A DNA stretch of 64,000 nucleotides from Shimia sp. R10_1 (GTDB lineage: Bacteria; Pseudomonadota; Alphaproteobacteria; Rhodobacterales; Rhodobacteraceae). Shown in pieces: positions 56,054 through 64,000 of the stretch. The notes under the pieces are model-generated. The model did no database searches. It saw nothing but the letters and a program-made list of their open reading frames with translations, and was not told the DNA's origin. Position 1 is the first letter of the stretch; each line of letters opens with the position of its first letter. A program made the translations under genes and the position numbers. Location: NCBI RefSeq assembly GCF_017744095.1, contig NZ_JAGHQX010000004.1, positions 296,309 to 360,308 of the forward strand, given 5' to 3'.

Positions 56054-57556
56054 ATGGAAATGGCAGCCTCAATGGAAACCGCCTTTGATATTGTCGAAGT
56101 GCTTGGCCTTGTCTTCGTGCTGCTCTTTGCGGGGCTGGTGGCTCTGGCCCTGGTGCTCTTTGTCATCGACCGCAGCCAAACCGAAGACGCGATCCGGCGC
56201 AACTATCCGGTGATTGGGCGCTTTCGCCATATCTTTTCCGAACTTGGCGAGTTCTTTCGACAGTATTTCTTTGCCATGGACCGCGAAGAGCTGCCCTTCA
56301 ACCGTGCACAACGGGAATGGGTCGGCCGCGCGGGCGAGGGCAAATCCAATACCATTGCGTTTGGCTCCACCCGCAACCTCAGCGTTCCGGGCACGCCGAT
56401 CTTTGTGAATGATCCTTTCCCGCCGCTCGATGACCAATACGCCAAATCCGAGCCGCTGCTGATCGGGCCAACCGCCCGCACGCCTTATCTGGCGCCCTCC
56501 TTCTTCAATATTTCGGGCATGAGCTATGGCGCCTTGTCCAAACCCGCCATTCAGGCGCTCAGCCATGGTGCGGCGCAGGCGGGGGTCTGGCTCAATACGG
56601 GGGAGGGCGGCGTGTCGCCATTTCACTACGAAGGTGGCTGTGATCTGGTGTTTCAGATCGGCACCGCGAAATTTGGTGTGCGTGATGAACATGGCGGCTT
56701 GGATGATGCGAAACTGGCGGAGGTTGCCAGCCATGAGGCCATCCGCATGTTTGAAATCAAAATGGCGCAGGGGGCCAAACCCGGCAAAGGCGGCATTCTG
56801 CCCGGCGAGAAGGTGACCGAGGAAATCGCCGCCATTCGCGGCCTCAAAGTGGGGCAGGATGGCATCTCCCCCAACCGCCACCGCGAAATCGACAGCTTTG
56901 ATCACCTCATCGACATGATCACCCATGTGCGCGAGATCACCGGCAAACCTGTGGGAATCAAAACCGTGGTTGGTGCCGAGAGCACGATGCGCGAATTTTT
57001 TGAAACCATCACCCGGCGTGGTCCTGACTGTGCTCCGGATTTCATCACCATTGATGGCGGCGAAGGTGGCACAGGCGCAGCCCCCATGCCGCTCATGGAT
57101 CTGGTAGGGATGCCGGTGCGCGAAGCGTTGCCGCTGGTCGCCAATCTGCGCGAAGAATTCGGCCTGCAGGATCGTGTACGCCTGATCGCGTCAGGCAAGC
57201 TCGTGAACCCCGGCGATGTCGCTTGGGCGCTGGCGGCTGGGGCTGATTTCATAACCTCCGCGCGCGGTTTCATGTTTGCACTGGGATGCATTCAGGCGCT
57301 CAAGTGCAACAAAAACACCTGTCCGACCGGAATCACCACCCACGATCCCCGCTTTCAGAAAGGTCTGGTCGTCGATCGCAAGGCGCCCCGTGTGGCCAAT
57401 TACGCCAAATCCATCGTGAAAGAGGTGGAGGTGCTGTCGCATTCCGTAGGCGTGTCAGAGCCTAGAAAATTGCGCCGCCGCCATGTGAGATTGGTACAGG
57501 AAAACGGCCGCTCCGTGCCAATGAACGAAGTCTTTCCGCGCCCCGACGCGGTCTAG
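56054..57556 (+). CDS. FMN-binding glutamate-synthase-family protein, membrane anchored
   Basis: The 500-residue protein has one transmembrane helix at residues 15-38, then the FMN-binding TIM-barrel of glutamate synthase: GEGGVSPFHYEGGCDLVFQIG, FEIKMAQGAKPGKGGILPGEKVTEEIAAIRG, SPNRHREIDSFDHLIDMI, ITIDGGEGGTGAAPMPLMDLVG and a cysteine-bearing CNKNTCPTGITTHDPRFQKG for an iron-sulphur centre. It lacks the amidotransferase domain of true glutamate synthase, so it is not GltB; its reaction is unknown. It stands alone between the hydrolase gene and msrP. Confidence 0.88.
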   Translation: MEMAASMETAFDIVEVLGLVFVLLFAGLVALALVLFVIDRSQTEDAIRRNYPVIGRFRHIFSELGEFFRQYFFAMDREELPFNRAQREWVGRAGEGKSNTIAFGSTRNLSVPGTPIFVNDPFPPLDDQYAKSEPLLIGPTARTPYLAPSFFNISGMSYGALSKPAIQALSHGAAQAGVWLNTGEGGVSPFHYEGGCDLVFQIGTAKFGVRDEHGGLDDAKLAEVASHEAIRMFEIKMAQGAKPGKGGILPGEKVTEEIAAIRGLKVGQDGISPNRHREIDSFDHLIDMITHVREITGKPVGIKTVVGAESTMREFFETITRRGPDCAPDFITIDGGEGGTGAAPMPLMDLVGMPVREALPLVANLREEFGLQDRVRLIASGKLVNPGDVAWALAAGADFITSARGFMFALGCIQALKCNKNTCPTGITTHDPRFQKGLVVDRKAPRVANYAKSIVKEVEVLSHSVGVSEPRKLRRRHVRLVQENGRSVPMNEVFPRPDAV

Positions 57557-57573
57557 GGTGTCGTTCTTGCAGG

Positions 57574-57600
57574 TGCGAAAGCGGCGGCAAGCGTTTCGCA
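57574..57600 (+). repeat. Hairpin after the FMN protein gene
   Basis: TGCGAAA and TTTCGCA, 13-base loop, with no T-run. It may act as an mRNA end or be incidental. Confidence 0.35.
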
Positions 57601-57718
57601 TCTGATCGCCGAAACGTTACAGCCTGCCCACATCATCGTGACCCCCTGTGTGGCGGCTCTTTATGGCGATGTAAGGGGCAAGTGGTTTATGTCTGGTACA
57701 AGACAAAGGAGACGCTAC

Positions 57719-58624
57719 ATGGCCCACCGCTGGACCAACGACCTCACACATGACGATGTGACCCCAAAGTCCGCCTATATGAATCGCCGCCAAATCGTGG
57801 CGGGGATGGCCGGTCTTGGCCTTGCAACCATCGCGCCCAAGGCACAGGCCGCCGCCGAGACGCTGGATCCAACCCCCTTTGACGTCATCACCCAGTACAA
57901 CAACTTCTATGAGTTCGGCACCCGCAAGGAAGACCCAGCCCGCTATGCCGGATCGCTGACCACCAAACCATGGTCAATCAAGATTGACGGCATGGTGGAC
58001 AATCCGGGTGACTACGCTCTGAGCGACATCCTGTCCAAGATGACGATAGAGGAGCGCATCTATCGGTTCCGCTGTGTTGAGGCGTGGTCGATGGTGGTGC
58101 CTTGGAACGGGTTTGAGCTGAAAGATCTGCTGGATCTCGCCGGTGTGCAGTCAGGCGCTAAATACGTGGCCTTTGAAACGCTCTACCGTCCCGAAGAAAT
58201 GCCCGGCCAGCGCCAGCCGTTTCTGGAATGGCCCTATGTTGAGGGCCTGCGTCTGGACGAGGCCAACCACCCGCTCACACTGATGGCCACCGGCATTTAC
58301 GGCAAGCCCATGCCAAATCAGAACGGCGCGCCGATCCGTCTGGTGGTGCCTTGGAAATACGGCTTCAAGTCGATCAAATCCATTGTCCGCATCACGCTCA
58401 CAGACAAAGAGCCGCCCACCAGCTGGAACAAATCGATCCCAAGCGAGTACGGCTTTTACTCCAACGTAAACCCAAAGGTGGATCACCCGCGCTGGTCTCA
58501 GGCCTCGGAACGTCCGATCGGCGGCGGCTTCTTTGCCAAGCGCATCCCGACGCTGATGTTCAACGGCTACGAAAAAGAAGTGGCCGGCCTCTATGAAGGC
58601 ATGGACCTGCGGAAGAACTACTAA
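57719..58624 (+). CDS. msrP: Periplasmic methionine-sulfoxide reductase catalytic subunit MsrP
   Basis: The 301-residue protein has a twin-arginine export signal ([23 protein letters not shown]) and the sulfite-oxidase-type molybdopterin fold, with the Mo-ligating Cys in [14 protein letters not shown] near residue 118. MsrP (YedY) reduces oxidised methionine in periplasmic proteins with electrons from MsrQ. I chose the ATG at 57719 behind AAAGGAGACGC; the longer frame adds non-native residues. msrQ follows, separated by a 74-codon gene. Confidence 0.95.
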   Translation: MAHRWTNDLTHDDVTPKSAYMNRRQIVAGMAGLGLATIAPKAQAAAETLDPTPFDVITQYNNFYEFGTRKEDPARYAGSLTTKPWSIKIDGMVDNPGDYALSDILSKMTIEERIYRFRCVEAWSMVVPWNGFELKDLLDLAGVQSGAKYVAFETLYRPEEMPGQRQPFLEWPYVEGLRLDEANHPLTLMATGIYGKPMPNQNGAPIRLVVPWKYGFKSIKSIVRITLTDKEPPTSWNKSIPSEYGFYSNVNPKVDHPRWSQASERPIGGGFFAKRIPTLMFNGYEKEVAGLYEGMDLRKNY

Positions 58625-58629
58625 GCCGA

Positions 58630-58854
58630 ATGAAGGGGCTGATCCTCATATCCCAAGTGACCTGCCCGCATTGCGGTCACGAGGCGGCACATCAAATGCC
58701 AGAGGACAGCTGCCTTTTCTTTCTGGAATGCCCGTCCTGTGAAGCGCTGATCAAACCGCTGCCCGGCGATTGCTGCGTGTTCTGCTCTTATGGCACCGCA
58801 CCCTGTCCGCCGATCCAACGGGGCGAAACCTGTGGGGAAGGTGAGAATGACTGA
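58630..58854 (+). CDS. GDCCVxC-motif small cysteine protein between msrP and msrQ
   Basis: The 74-residue protein contains eight cysteines in paired motifs: CPHCG, LECPSCEA, the GDCCVFCSYGT block that gives the family its name, and CPP/CGE at the end. It looks like a small zinc- or redox-active protein. It starts 5 bases after msrP and overlaps the msrQ start by 8 bases, so it is co-expressed with the repair pair. In other bacteria members are listed as GDCCVxC domain (seleno)proteins; a direct role in MsrPQ is my inference. Confidence 0.8.
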   Translation: MKGLILISQVTCPHCGHEAAHQMPEDSCLFFLECPSCEALIKPLPGDCCVFCSYGTAPCPPIQRGETCGEGEND

Positions 58855-59473
58855 CAGGCTGAACACCGCCATTCGCAAAACACCAAGCTGGCTGCTCTAT
58901 CTTGTCGGGGCGGCCTATCCGGTCTGGCTGCTTTATGCGGGGGTCACCGGTGGCTTGGGCGTGGATCCGGTCAAGGCGATGGAGCACGCGCTGGGCAAGG
59001 CGGGGCTTCAGATCTTGGTGGCGGTTCTGCTGATCTCCCCGCTGCGCCGTTTCACCCCTCTGAACCTTCTCAGCTGGCGCCGCGCGCTGGGCGTGATCAG
59101 CTTTTTCTACATCCTGCTGCACTTTCTTGTCTGGATGGTGCTCGATGTTCAGATCCTCAGTCAGGTCTGGGCTGATATCGTCAAACGCCCCTACATCATT
59201 GTCGGCATGGCCTCGCTGCTGATCCTGCTGCCACTGGCCGTGACCTCCAACAACCGCTCCGTGCGCAAGCTTGGCCCCAAATGGCGCAAGCTTCACAAAG
59301 CGACTTACCTCGCTGTGCTGCTCGGCGGCATCCACTACATCATGCAGATCAAGAGCTTTCAGTATGAGCCCTATGTTTACCTGATCGTGATCGTCGGCCT
59401 GATCGCCCTGCGCCGCCTGCCCAAACGCCAGATGCGCCGCCCGAAAAAGGGCGCACTCCAGCGCGCCGTTTAA
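58847..59473 (+). CDS. msrQ: Heme-binding membrane subunit MsrQ
   Basis: The 208-residue protein is of the ferric-reductase-like membrane family, with about six helices, His residues in FFYILLHFLVW and LHKATYLAVLLGGIHYIMQ for haem ligation, and the KLGPKWRKLHK segment typical of MsrQ. It carries electrons from the cytoplasm across the membrane to MsrP. The ATG at 58847 is chosen over the upstream GTG/ATG frame. It is the last gene of the msr unit. Confidence 0.94.
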   Translation: MTDRLNTAIRKTPSWLLYLVGAAYPVWLLYAGVTGGLGVDPVKAMEHALGKAGLQILVAVLLISPLRRFTPLNLLSWRRALGVISFFYILLHFLVWMVLDVQILSQVWADIVKRPYIIVGMASLLILLPLAVTSNNRSVRKLGPKWRKLHKATYLAVLLGGIHYIMQIKSFQYEPYVYLIVIVGLIALRRLPKRQMRRPKKGALQRAV

Positions 59474-59626
59474 GCCCAATCCGCACACGCGCACCACAGC
59501 CATCAAAGGTCAAATTCAGTTACAAGTTTTCACGCTTCGCTCTTGCGGAGTAAGGCGGCATTAACCGGGCCGCAGGTATGTCTCATCCGAAAGTATTATA
59601 TCCACCTGTGAAAGGGTCAGAGACAC

Positions 59627-61588
59627 ATGCCGTCTTTCGTTTACAAACTGTCAACCCGCATCATTGCGCTTGCCATGCTGGCGCTGAGTCTGTCGGTGGT
59701 GTTGACACTGGTTCTGCAAAATCAGGTAAAGCAGACCACAGAGCATATGCGTGATGACAAGCTCCATGCGGTTACAGAGATCGCGATTAGCCTGCTTGTC
59801 GATCTTGAAGAGGGGGTTGAGATGGGCCTCTTCACGCTCGAAAACGCACAGGAAATGGCCAAAGAACGCCTCTCGCATATGGCCTTTGGCGGCAGTGGCT
59901 ATGTCTATGCTTTCAGCGATGATTTTGTCATCCAGGCCCATCCGGTCGCGCCTGAGTTTGTCGGCACAAACCGCAAGGACTTTCAGGATGTGAACGGCAT
60001 GTATGTCTATCAGGAGCTGCGCAACGTGGCCCATTCAGAAGGCGCAGGCACGCTGGTCTATCACTTCACCAAGCCAGACTCTGATGTCATGGAAGCCAAA
60101 ATCGGCTTTGTGCGCTACTATGAGCCATGGGGCTGGACCATCGGCACAGGCGCTTATGTGGCCGACATCGATGCGCAAATGGCGGCGATTCGCAACAAAG
60201 CGCTGGGCGTGCTCGGTGTCGCGCTTCTGGTTCTCACAGCCGCCTCCATTTTCCTGACCCGCAGTGTGACACGGCCGATGGGCACTCTGAGCTCCCGCAT
60301 GGAAACACTGGCAGAAGGCGATACAGACAGCGACATTCCCTTCACCGAAACCAAGAACGAGCTGGGCGATATGGCCCGCACCGTGAATGTGTTCCGGGAT
60401 GCGCTGGTGCGTCAGAACGAGTTGGAAGAGCAGCAGAAACAGCGCGATGCAGCTCAAAGCGAAGTGGTGCAGACCCTCTCAAGTCACCTGTCCAGCCTGT
60501 CCAAAGGGGATCTTGCTGCCAATATCAGCACGCCATTTCCTGAACACTATGAGGCGCTGCGCCGTGACTTTAACGCCTCCATTGCCAACCTCAGTCAGAC
60601 CATGACCGAAGTGGTCGAGGCCGCAGGCTCCATTCGCAATGGTGCTGGTGAAATCAGCCAGGCGTCTGACGATCTGTCCAAACGCACCGAAAGTCAGGCC
60701 GCGACACTGGAAGAAACCGCCGCAGCGCTTGATGATCTGACCACCTCGGTCAAATCTGCTGCCGAAAGCGCCCGCAATGTTGAAACCGCGATGGACGAAG
60801 CAAAAGCTGAGGCAGAGCAAAGCGGCGAAGTGGTGCAAAGCGCGGTCAAAGCAATGACCGAGATCGAGCAGAGCTCCAGCAAGATTTCTCAGATCATCTC
60901 GGTGATTGATGACATTGCCTTCCAGACCAACCTGCTCGCCCTGAACGCCGGTGTGGAAGCGGCACGTGCAGGGGATGCCGGACGCGGCTTTGCGGTTGTG
61001 GCCTCTGAGGTGCGCAACCTCGCACACAGCTCTTCTGAGGCGGCGATGGAGATCAAGGGCCTGATTGATGAGTCCTCCAAACTTGTTGGCCAGGGCGTGG
61101 AGCTCGTCGGCAAAGGGGGCGAGTCGTTTAACAACATCATCGAACGCGTCGGCAATATTTCCCAAATGGTGTCCGGCATCGCAGAAGGCGCGGTGGAGCA
61201 GTCCACCGGTCTGGGTGAAATCAATGCCGGTGTCGCGCAGCTTGATCTGGTGACCCAGAAGAATGCCGCCATGGTCGAAGAAGCCACAGCCGCCGGCCAC
61301 ATGCTGAAAGGGGACGCCACCCAACTTTCGGAATTGGTCAACCGTTTCAACATTGATGAAACCGTGATCAAACGTCCGAAGCCACCGGTGGTGGAAACCA
61401 AGCCGGAACCTGTGGCCAAGGCCCCCAAACCTGCGCCAAAGAAGAAGGCCCCGGCCAGCACGGCTCCGGCAGAGCCGCCCAAAGCCGCAGCTCACGCGCC
61501 CGCCCCTGCGCCAGCGCCCGCGCGCCAGTCAGCTGCGATCAACTTTGATGATGGCAGCGCGGCAGCAGACATCTGGGCGGAGTTCTAA
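59627..61588 (+). CDS. Methyl-accepting chemotaxis protein with Cache sensor
   Basis: 653 residues. A first transmembrane helix (9-31), a periplasmic Cache domain (about 35-190; [20 protein letters not shown] and [19 protein letters not shown]), a second helix (about 192-212), a HAMP domain ([17 protein letters not shown]), and a long signalling coiled coil with the conserved hairpin tip [55 protein letters not shown] near residues 415-470. The C-terminus is Pro/Ala-rich and ends DIWAEF, like the xWxxF pentapeptide that tethers CheR and CheB. No other che genes are adjacent. The ligand is likely a small organic molecule, by family only. Confidence 0.92.
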   Translation: MPSFVYKLSTRIIALAMLALSLSVVLTLVLQNQVKQTTEHMRDDKLHAVTEIAISLLVDLEEGVEMGLFTLENAQEMAKERLSHMAFGGSGYVYAFSDDFVIQAHPVAPEFVGTNRKDFQDVNGMYVYQELRNVAHSEGAGTLVYHFTKPDSDVMEAKIGFVRYYEPWGWTIGTGAYVADIDAQMAAIRNKALGVLGVALLVLTAASIFLTRSVTRPMGTLSSRMETLAEGDTDSDIPFTETKNELGDMARTVNVFRDALVRQNELEEQQKQRDAAQSEVVQTLSSHLSSLSKGDLAANISTPFPEHYEALRRDFNASIANLSQTMTEVVEAAGSIRNGAGEISQASDDLSKRTESQAATLEETAAALDDLTTSVKSAAESARNVETAMDEAKAEAEQSGEVVQSAVKAMTEIEQSSSKISQIISVIDDIAFQTNLLALNAGVEAARAGDAGRGFAVVASEVRNLAHSSSEAAMEIKGLIDESSKLVGQGVELVGKGGESFNNIIERVGNISQMVSGIAEGAVEQSTGLGEINAGVAQLDLVTQKNAAMVEEATAAGHMLKGDATQLSELVNRFNIDETVIKRPKPPVVETKPEPVAKAPKPAPKKKAPASTAPAEPPKAAAHAPAPAPAPARQSAAINFDDGSAAADIWAEF

Positions 61589-61624
61589 ACGCTCGGCGTC
61601 TCACTTAAGTCAGGTGGCGGGCGA

Positions 61625-62509
61625 TCACAGATCAATAGGGTGATAGCCCGCCCCCTGTGCCTCTTTGGGGCTGACTTGAAAGTGCTTTTTGAATTCGCGG
61701 CTGAAATGGGCCGCGTTTTCATATCCCACCCGACGTGCGGCTTCCGCGACTCCGATCTTGCCTTCCAGCAGCAACCCCTGCGCACGGCTCAGGCGCGTTG
61801 CTTTGAGATACTGCAATGGGGAAGAGCCCGTGATGCTCTTGAACGCGCGGTAAAACACCGGCGCACTCATCCCGGCGGTTTCCGCCAATGCATCTACATT
61901 GAGGTTTTCGGCATAGCTTTCACGGATCCGCGTGATGCTGCGGGCCACCCGATCATAATGGGAATCTGACTGCGCCAAAGCCTGAAGCGCACCGCCATGT
62001 GGGCCTTTAAGTGCATGAAACAGAATCTCACGCACGATCCCCTGTCCCAATGCCTGACTTTCCGCTTCTGAACACAGCGCTTTCAAAAGCCTGTCGACCG
62101 CGCCTTTCAGATCTGCATCCGCTGGGGCAGGGGACAGCCCAAGAGACGCAACCTTATCGCGGCCCGTCTCCGCTGCGACCAGCGGGGCAAGCGCGCGCAG
62201 ATCGGCCGCGTCGATGTTGATGAACAGCCCCAACATTGGGTCTGTCTCCGTCGCAAATGTCGCGCAGTCAAAAGGTGTCGGCAAGCTCACCACCAGATAG
62301 TGGTCGGGATTGTACTCAAACACATGCTCGCCCAGATAGCCGATCTTGTGGCCTTGCAGGATCAGGACAATGCCTGCGTTGTAGATCAGGGGTGCCCGCG
62401 GCACGGTCTCGGTGGACCAGAAAAACTGCACCTGTGGCAGCACCGTGTCCACGTATCCTGCACCTTGCGCAAAGCCATATCGTGTTTTCACCGCTTCCAG
62501 ATGCTGCAT
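61625..62509 (-). CDS. AraC-family transcriptional regulator
   Basis: The 294-residue protein has an N-terminal AraC-type ligand-binding region (about residues 30-190; AraC_N like) and two helix-turn-helix motifs at the C-terminus (LNVDALAETAGMSAPVFYRAFKSITGSSPLQYLKATRLSRAQGLLLEGKIGVAEAARRVGYENAAHFSREFKKHFQVSPKEA). It is divergent from the SDR gene, and it probably controls that gene and itself. A direct repeat that would suit an AraC protein lies between the two starts. Confidence 0.92.
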   Translation of the reverse strand: MQHLEAVKTRYGFAQGAGYVDTVLPQVQFFWSTETVPRAPLIYNAGIVLILQGHKIGYLGEHVFEYNPDHYLVVSLPTPFDCATFATETDPMLGLFINIDAADLRALAPLVAAETGRDKVASLGLSPAPADADLKGAVDRLLKALCSEAESQALGQGIVREILFHALKGPHGGALQALAQSDSHYDRVARSITRIRESYAENLNVDALAETAGMSAPVFYRAFKSITGSSPLQYLKATRLSRAQGLLLEGKIGVAEAARRVGYENAAHFSREFKKHFQVSPKEAQGAGYHPIDL

Positions 62510-62585
62510 CCGTCATTTCCTTACTTCTTTGTGAGCGCTGTTGTCGCAAAAGATCATGTTTGCCACAATAAATTAGCATCGCGCC

Positions 62586-62609
62586 TGCGCAATCGATAGG
62601 AATGCGCAA
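62586..62609. promoter_or_regulatory. Direct repeat between AraC regulator and SDR genes, possible operator
   Basis: TGCGCAA at 62586-62592 and again at 62603-62609, 17 bases apart start to start. Tandem half-sites are typical of AraC-family binding. It lies within the 195-base divergent region. Confidence 0.4.
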
Positions 62610-62704
62610 GTCTTCGAGGCAAAGCATCATTCTCAATCGGAGGTGCGCGCACTAGGTTTTGGTCACAGAAACGGCGGTAGGTCGCCTTACAAATGGAGAC
62701 GGAT

Positions 62705-63436
62705 ATGTCTGAACAAACCAAAGGTCTTGTTGTGATCACCGGGGCGAGCTCTGGGATTGGTGCCGCCATGGCGCAGCGTTTTTCTGAGGCTGGGCACCCG
62801 TTGCTTCTTGTTGCGCGTCGCGTGGAAAAGATCGAAGCGCTGGGCCTGCCCAATGCGCTCTGCCGCAAAGTGGATGTGACCGATGCCGCAGCCTTTCGCG
62901 CGGCGATTGCAGAGGCTGAGGCCGCTTATGGTCCGGTGGACTGTCTGGTGAACAACGCCGGGCTCATGCTGCTCGGGCAGATTGACACTCAGGACCCGAT
63001 TGAATGGCAGCGCATGTATGATCTGAACGTTGTGGCACTTCTGAACGGCATGCAGGCTGTGCTGGGCGATATGAAGGCCCGCAACGCAGGCACGATCCTG
63101 AATGTCTCGTCAGTGGCTGGCAAGAAAGCCTTTCCGAACCACGCAGCCTATGTTGGCACCAAGTTTGCTGTCTCCGCGATCAGTGAAAACGTGCGCGAAG
63201 AAGTGGCCGATGCAAATGTCCGCGTGATGAGCCTGTGTCCGGGGGCTGTTGACACCGAACTTCTGGGGCACACCACCGATCAGGAGATCATTGACGGCTA
63301 CGAGTCTTGGAAAGAGAGCATGGGTGGTGTGCTGCATGCGGATGACATCGCCCGCACTGCGCTCTTCATGTACACCCAGCCGCAGAATGTGAACATCCGC
63401 GACGTGGTGATCACTGCAACCCGTCAGCAGCCATAA
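62705..63436 (+). CDS. Short-chain dehydrogenase/reductase
   Basis: The 243-residue SDR has TGASSGIGAAMAQRF near residue 15 for NAD(P) binding, NNAGLMLLG, the catalytic Ser in LNVSSVAGKKAF and YVGTKFAV, with Tyr-x3-Lys (YVGTK). The start at 62705 follows GGAGACGGAT; the frame has an earlier ATG at 62693. SDRs of this kind reduce aldehydes or ketones; the substrate is not known. It faces away from the AraC regulator and a terminator follows. Confidence 0.92.
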   Translation: MSEQTKGLVVITGASSGIGAAMAQRFSEAGHPLLLVARRVEKIEALGLPNALCRKVDVTDAAAFRAAIAEAEAAYGPVDCLVNNAGLMLLGQIDTQDPIEWQRMYDLNVVALLNGMQAVLGDMKARNAGTILNVSSVAGKKAFPNHAAYVGTKFAVSAISENVREEVADANVRVMSLCPGAVDTELLGHTTDQEIIDGYESWKESMGGVLHADDIARTALFMYTQPQNVNIRDVVITATRQQP

Positions 63437-63443
63437 ACTGGAC

Positions 63444-63472
63444 CAGCGGCTGACCTACTCCCCCAGCCGCTG
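63444..63472 (+). repeat. Hairpin after the SDR gene
   Basis: CAGCGGCTG and CAGCCGCTG with an 11-base loop; no T-run follows. Confidence 0.4.
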
Positions 63473-63485
63473 CCAATTTGGCGCC

Positions 63486-63530
63486 AAGGGCTGCCTTCGC
63501 TTACAACAGAGCGGGGCAGCCCTTTTTCTT
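63486..63530 (+). terminator. Intrinsic terminator after the SDR gene
   Basis: GGGCTGCC and GGCAGCCC form an 8-bp stem around a 19-base loop, followed by TTTTTCTT. Confidence 0.8.
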
Positions 63531-63639
63531 CCCCCCGTTGCGCTCTGCTGCATCTCCCGTTCGCTGGTCCTCGCGGGTATTTTGTTCCACCTCCGCAATA
63601 CGTACGTAATACCGACGCGATACCGATGTTTGTTTCCGC

Positions 63640-63840
63640 TGTTGCTTGGGGTGTTTTGGGAGATTGTTCTGTTTTTGGTGTGAGTCCTTGGTGAGTCTGT
63701 GTGTTGTTTTGTGGATAAGTTGGTTTTTGGGTGTTTTGGGCTGGATTTGGGCGATGTGTTGGTTGGGTTGTTTTATGTAAGGTGTTGTTATTGTTTGGTT
63801 TTGTAAGTTTTTTGTGATTTTTTGGAAAAAGTTGGAAAAA
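63640..63840 (+). other. G+T-rich strand upstream of the rRNA promoter, with a perfect DnaA box
   Basis: For about 200 bases the plus strand is almost free of C and A and is made of G and T runs (TTTTGGG, TTGGTTGG, TTTTGTG). It contains no coding sequence that I can support; the long minus-strand frame here is a composition artefact. At 63710-63718 it reads TGTGGATAA, the exact reverse complement of TTATCCACA. The rRNA-type promoter follows directly. Confidence 0.7.
63710..63718 (-). promoter_or_regulatory. Perfect DnaA box upstream of the rRNA promoter
   Basis: TTATCCACA on the minus strand, about 127 bases before the putative rRNA -35. It could link rRNA transcription to replication, or be a chance match in this G/T-rich stretch. 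Confidence 0.4.
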
Positions 63841-63844
63841 GCGC

Positions 63845-63873
63845 TTGCGGCTTTTGGGTGATAACCTTAGAAC
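63845..63873 (+). promoter_or_regulatory. Probable ribosomal RNA operon promoter
   Basis: TTGCGG (63845-63850), a 16-base spacer and TTAGAA (63867-63872), followed by CCCCCTTCACC, a sequence I associate with rRNA operon starts in Rhodobacterales. The remaining 127 bases to the window end look like a 16S leader; the 16S gene is not inside the window. Confidence 0.6.
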
Positions 63874-64000
63874 CCCCTTCACCGGCGGCGCTGAGGCGCA
63901 CAACGGCGGGACGGACTGGGACGGAGCGGCGCTCTGGATTGGGAAGTTCTGAAAATATTGAGGATTGTCAGCGGGTTGCGCTAGGAAGTTTTTCTGCGCT

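Noticed and set aside
63424..63903. Minus-strand frame of 159 codons at the right end
   Set aside because: It is the complement of a G/T-rich stretch and gives a low-complexity protein rich in Asn, Thr, Lys and Pro.

Overview
The window looks like a chromosomal segment of an alphaproteobacterium of the Rhodobacterales (Roseobacter-type). Evidence read from the sequence: moderately high GC, the order dnaA-dnaN-recF-gyrB, a flagellar block motB-flgE-flgK-flgL-flgI, a rRNA-type promoter at the right end, and many proteins with alphaproteobacterial character. The genus is not determined. No prophage, insertion sequence, CRISPR array or tRNA was seen; nearly everything is dense, operonic chromosomal DNA.

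Layout. 1-2.0 kb: the 5' part of a TamA-like outer-membrane assembly gene (leaving the window on the left, minus strand) and a divergent PlsC-type acyltransferase. 2.1-8.1 kb: flagellar motor/hook genes ending in a clear terminator. 8.2-16.2 kb: a small outer-membrane beta-barrel protein, a hybrid histidine kinase, and a marR-adaptor-RND efflux operon. 16.3-24.1 kb: an exonuclease gene, then gyrB, recF, dnaN and dnaA on the minus strand, with a 760-base non-coding stretch upstream of dnaA that holds DnaA-box-like sites and dyads (candidate origin). 24.1-25.7 kb: nth and a PfkB sugar/adenosine kinase.

26.0-47.0 kb is the most distinctive part: two acyl-CoA dehydrogenases, a complete LivHMGF-type ABC importer with its own acyl-CoA ligase and binding protein, a minus-strand two-component system (OmpR-type regulator and hybrid PAS kinase), then a second acyl-CoA ligase, a second complete LivGHMKF importer containing an 85-residue membrane protein, and a phenylacetate-CoA-ligase-like enzyme. 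Together they look like a sense-import-activate-oxidise module for one or more organic acids; the substrates cannot be read from the sequence. Just before it, at 25.78-25.88 kb, lie two long inverted repeats that interlock like a pseudoknot or attenuator and end in a T-run.

47.2-54.8 kb: DNA polymerase IV, pyrF, a small conserved-looking protein gene, clpB with a heat-shock-type promoter, dgt and a HAD phosphatase. 54.8-63.4 kb: an alpha/beta hydrolase, a glutamate-synthase-like FMN protein, msrP-(GDCCVxC protein)-msrQ, a chemoreceptor, and a divergent AraC regulator/SDR pair. 63.5-64.0 kb: terminator, a strikingly G+T-rich strand with a perfect DnaA box, and a probable rRNA operon promoter and leader; the 16S gene itself would start beyond the window.
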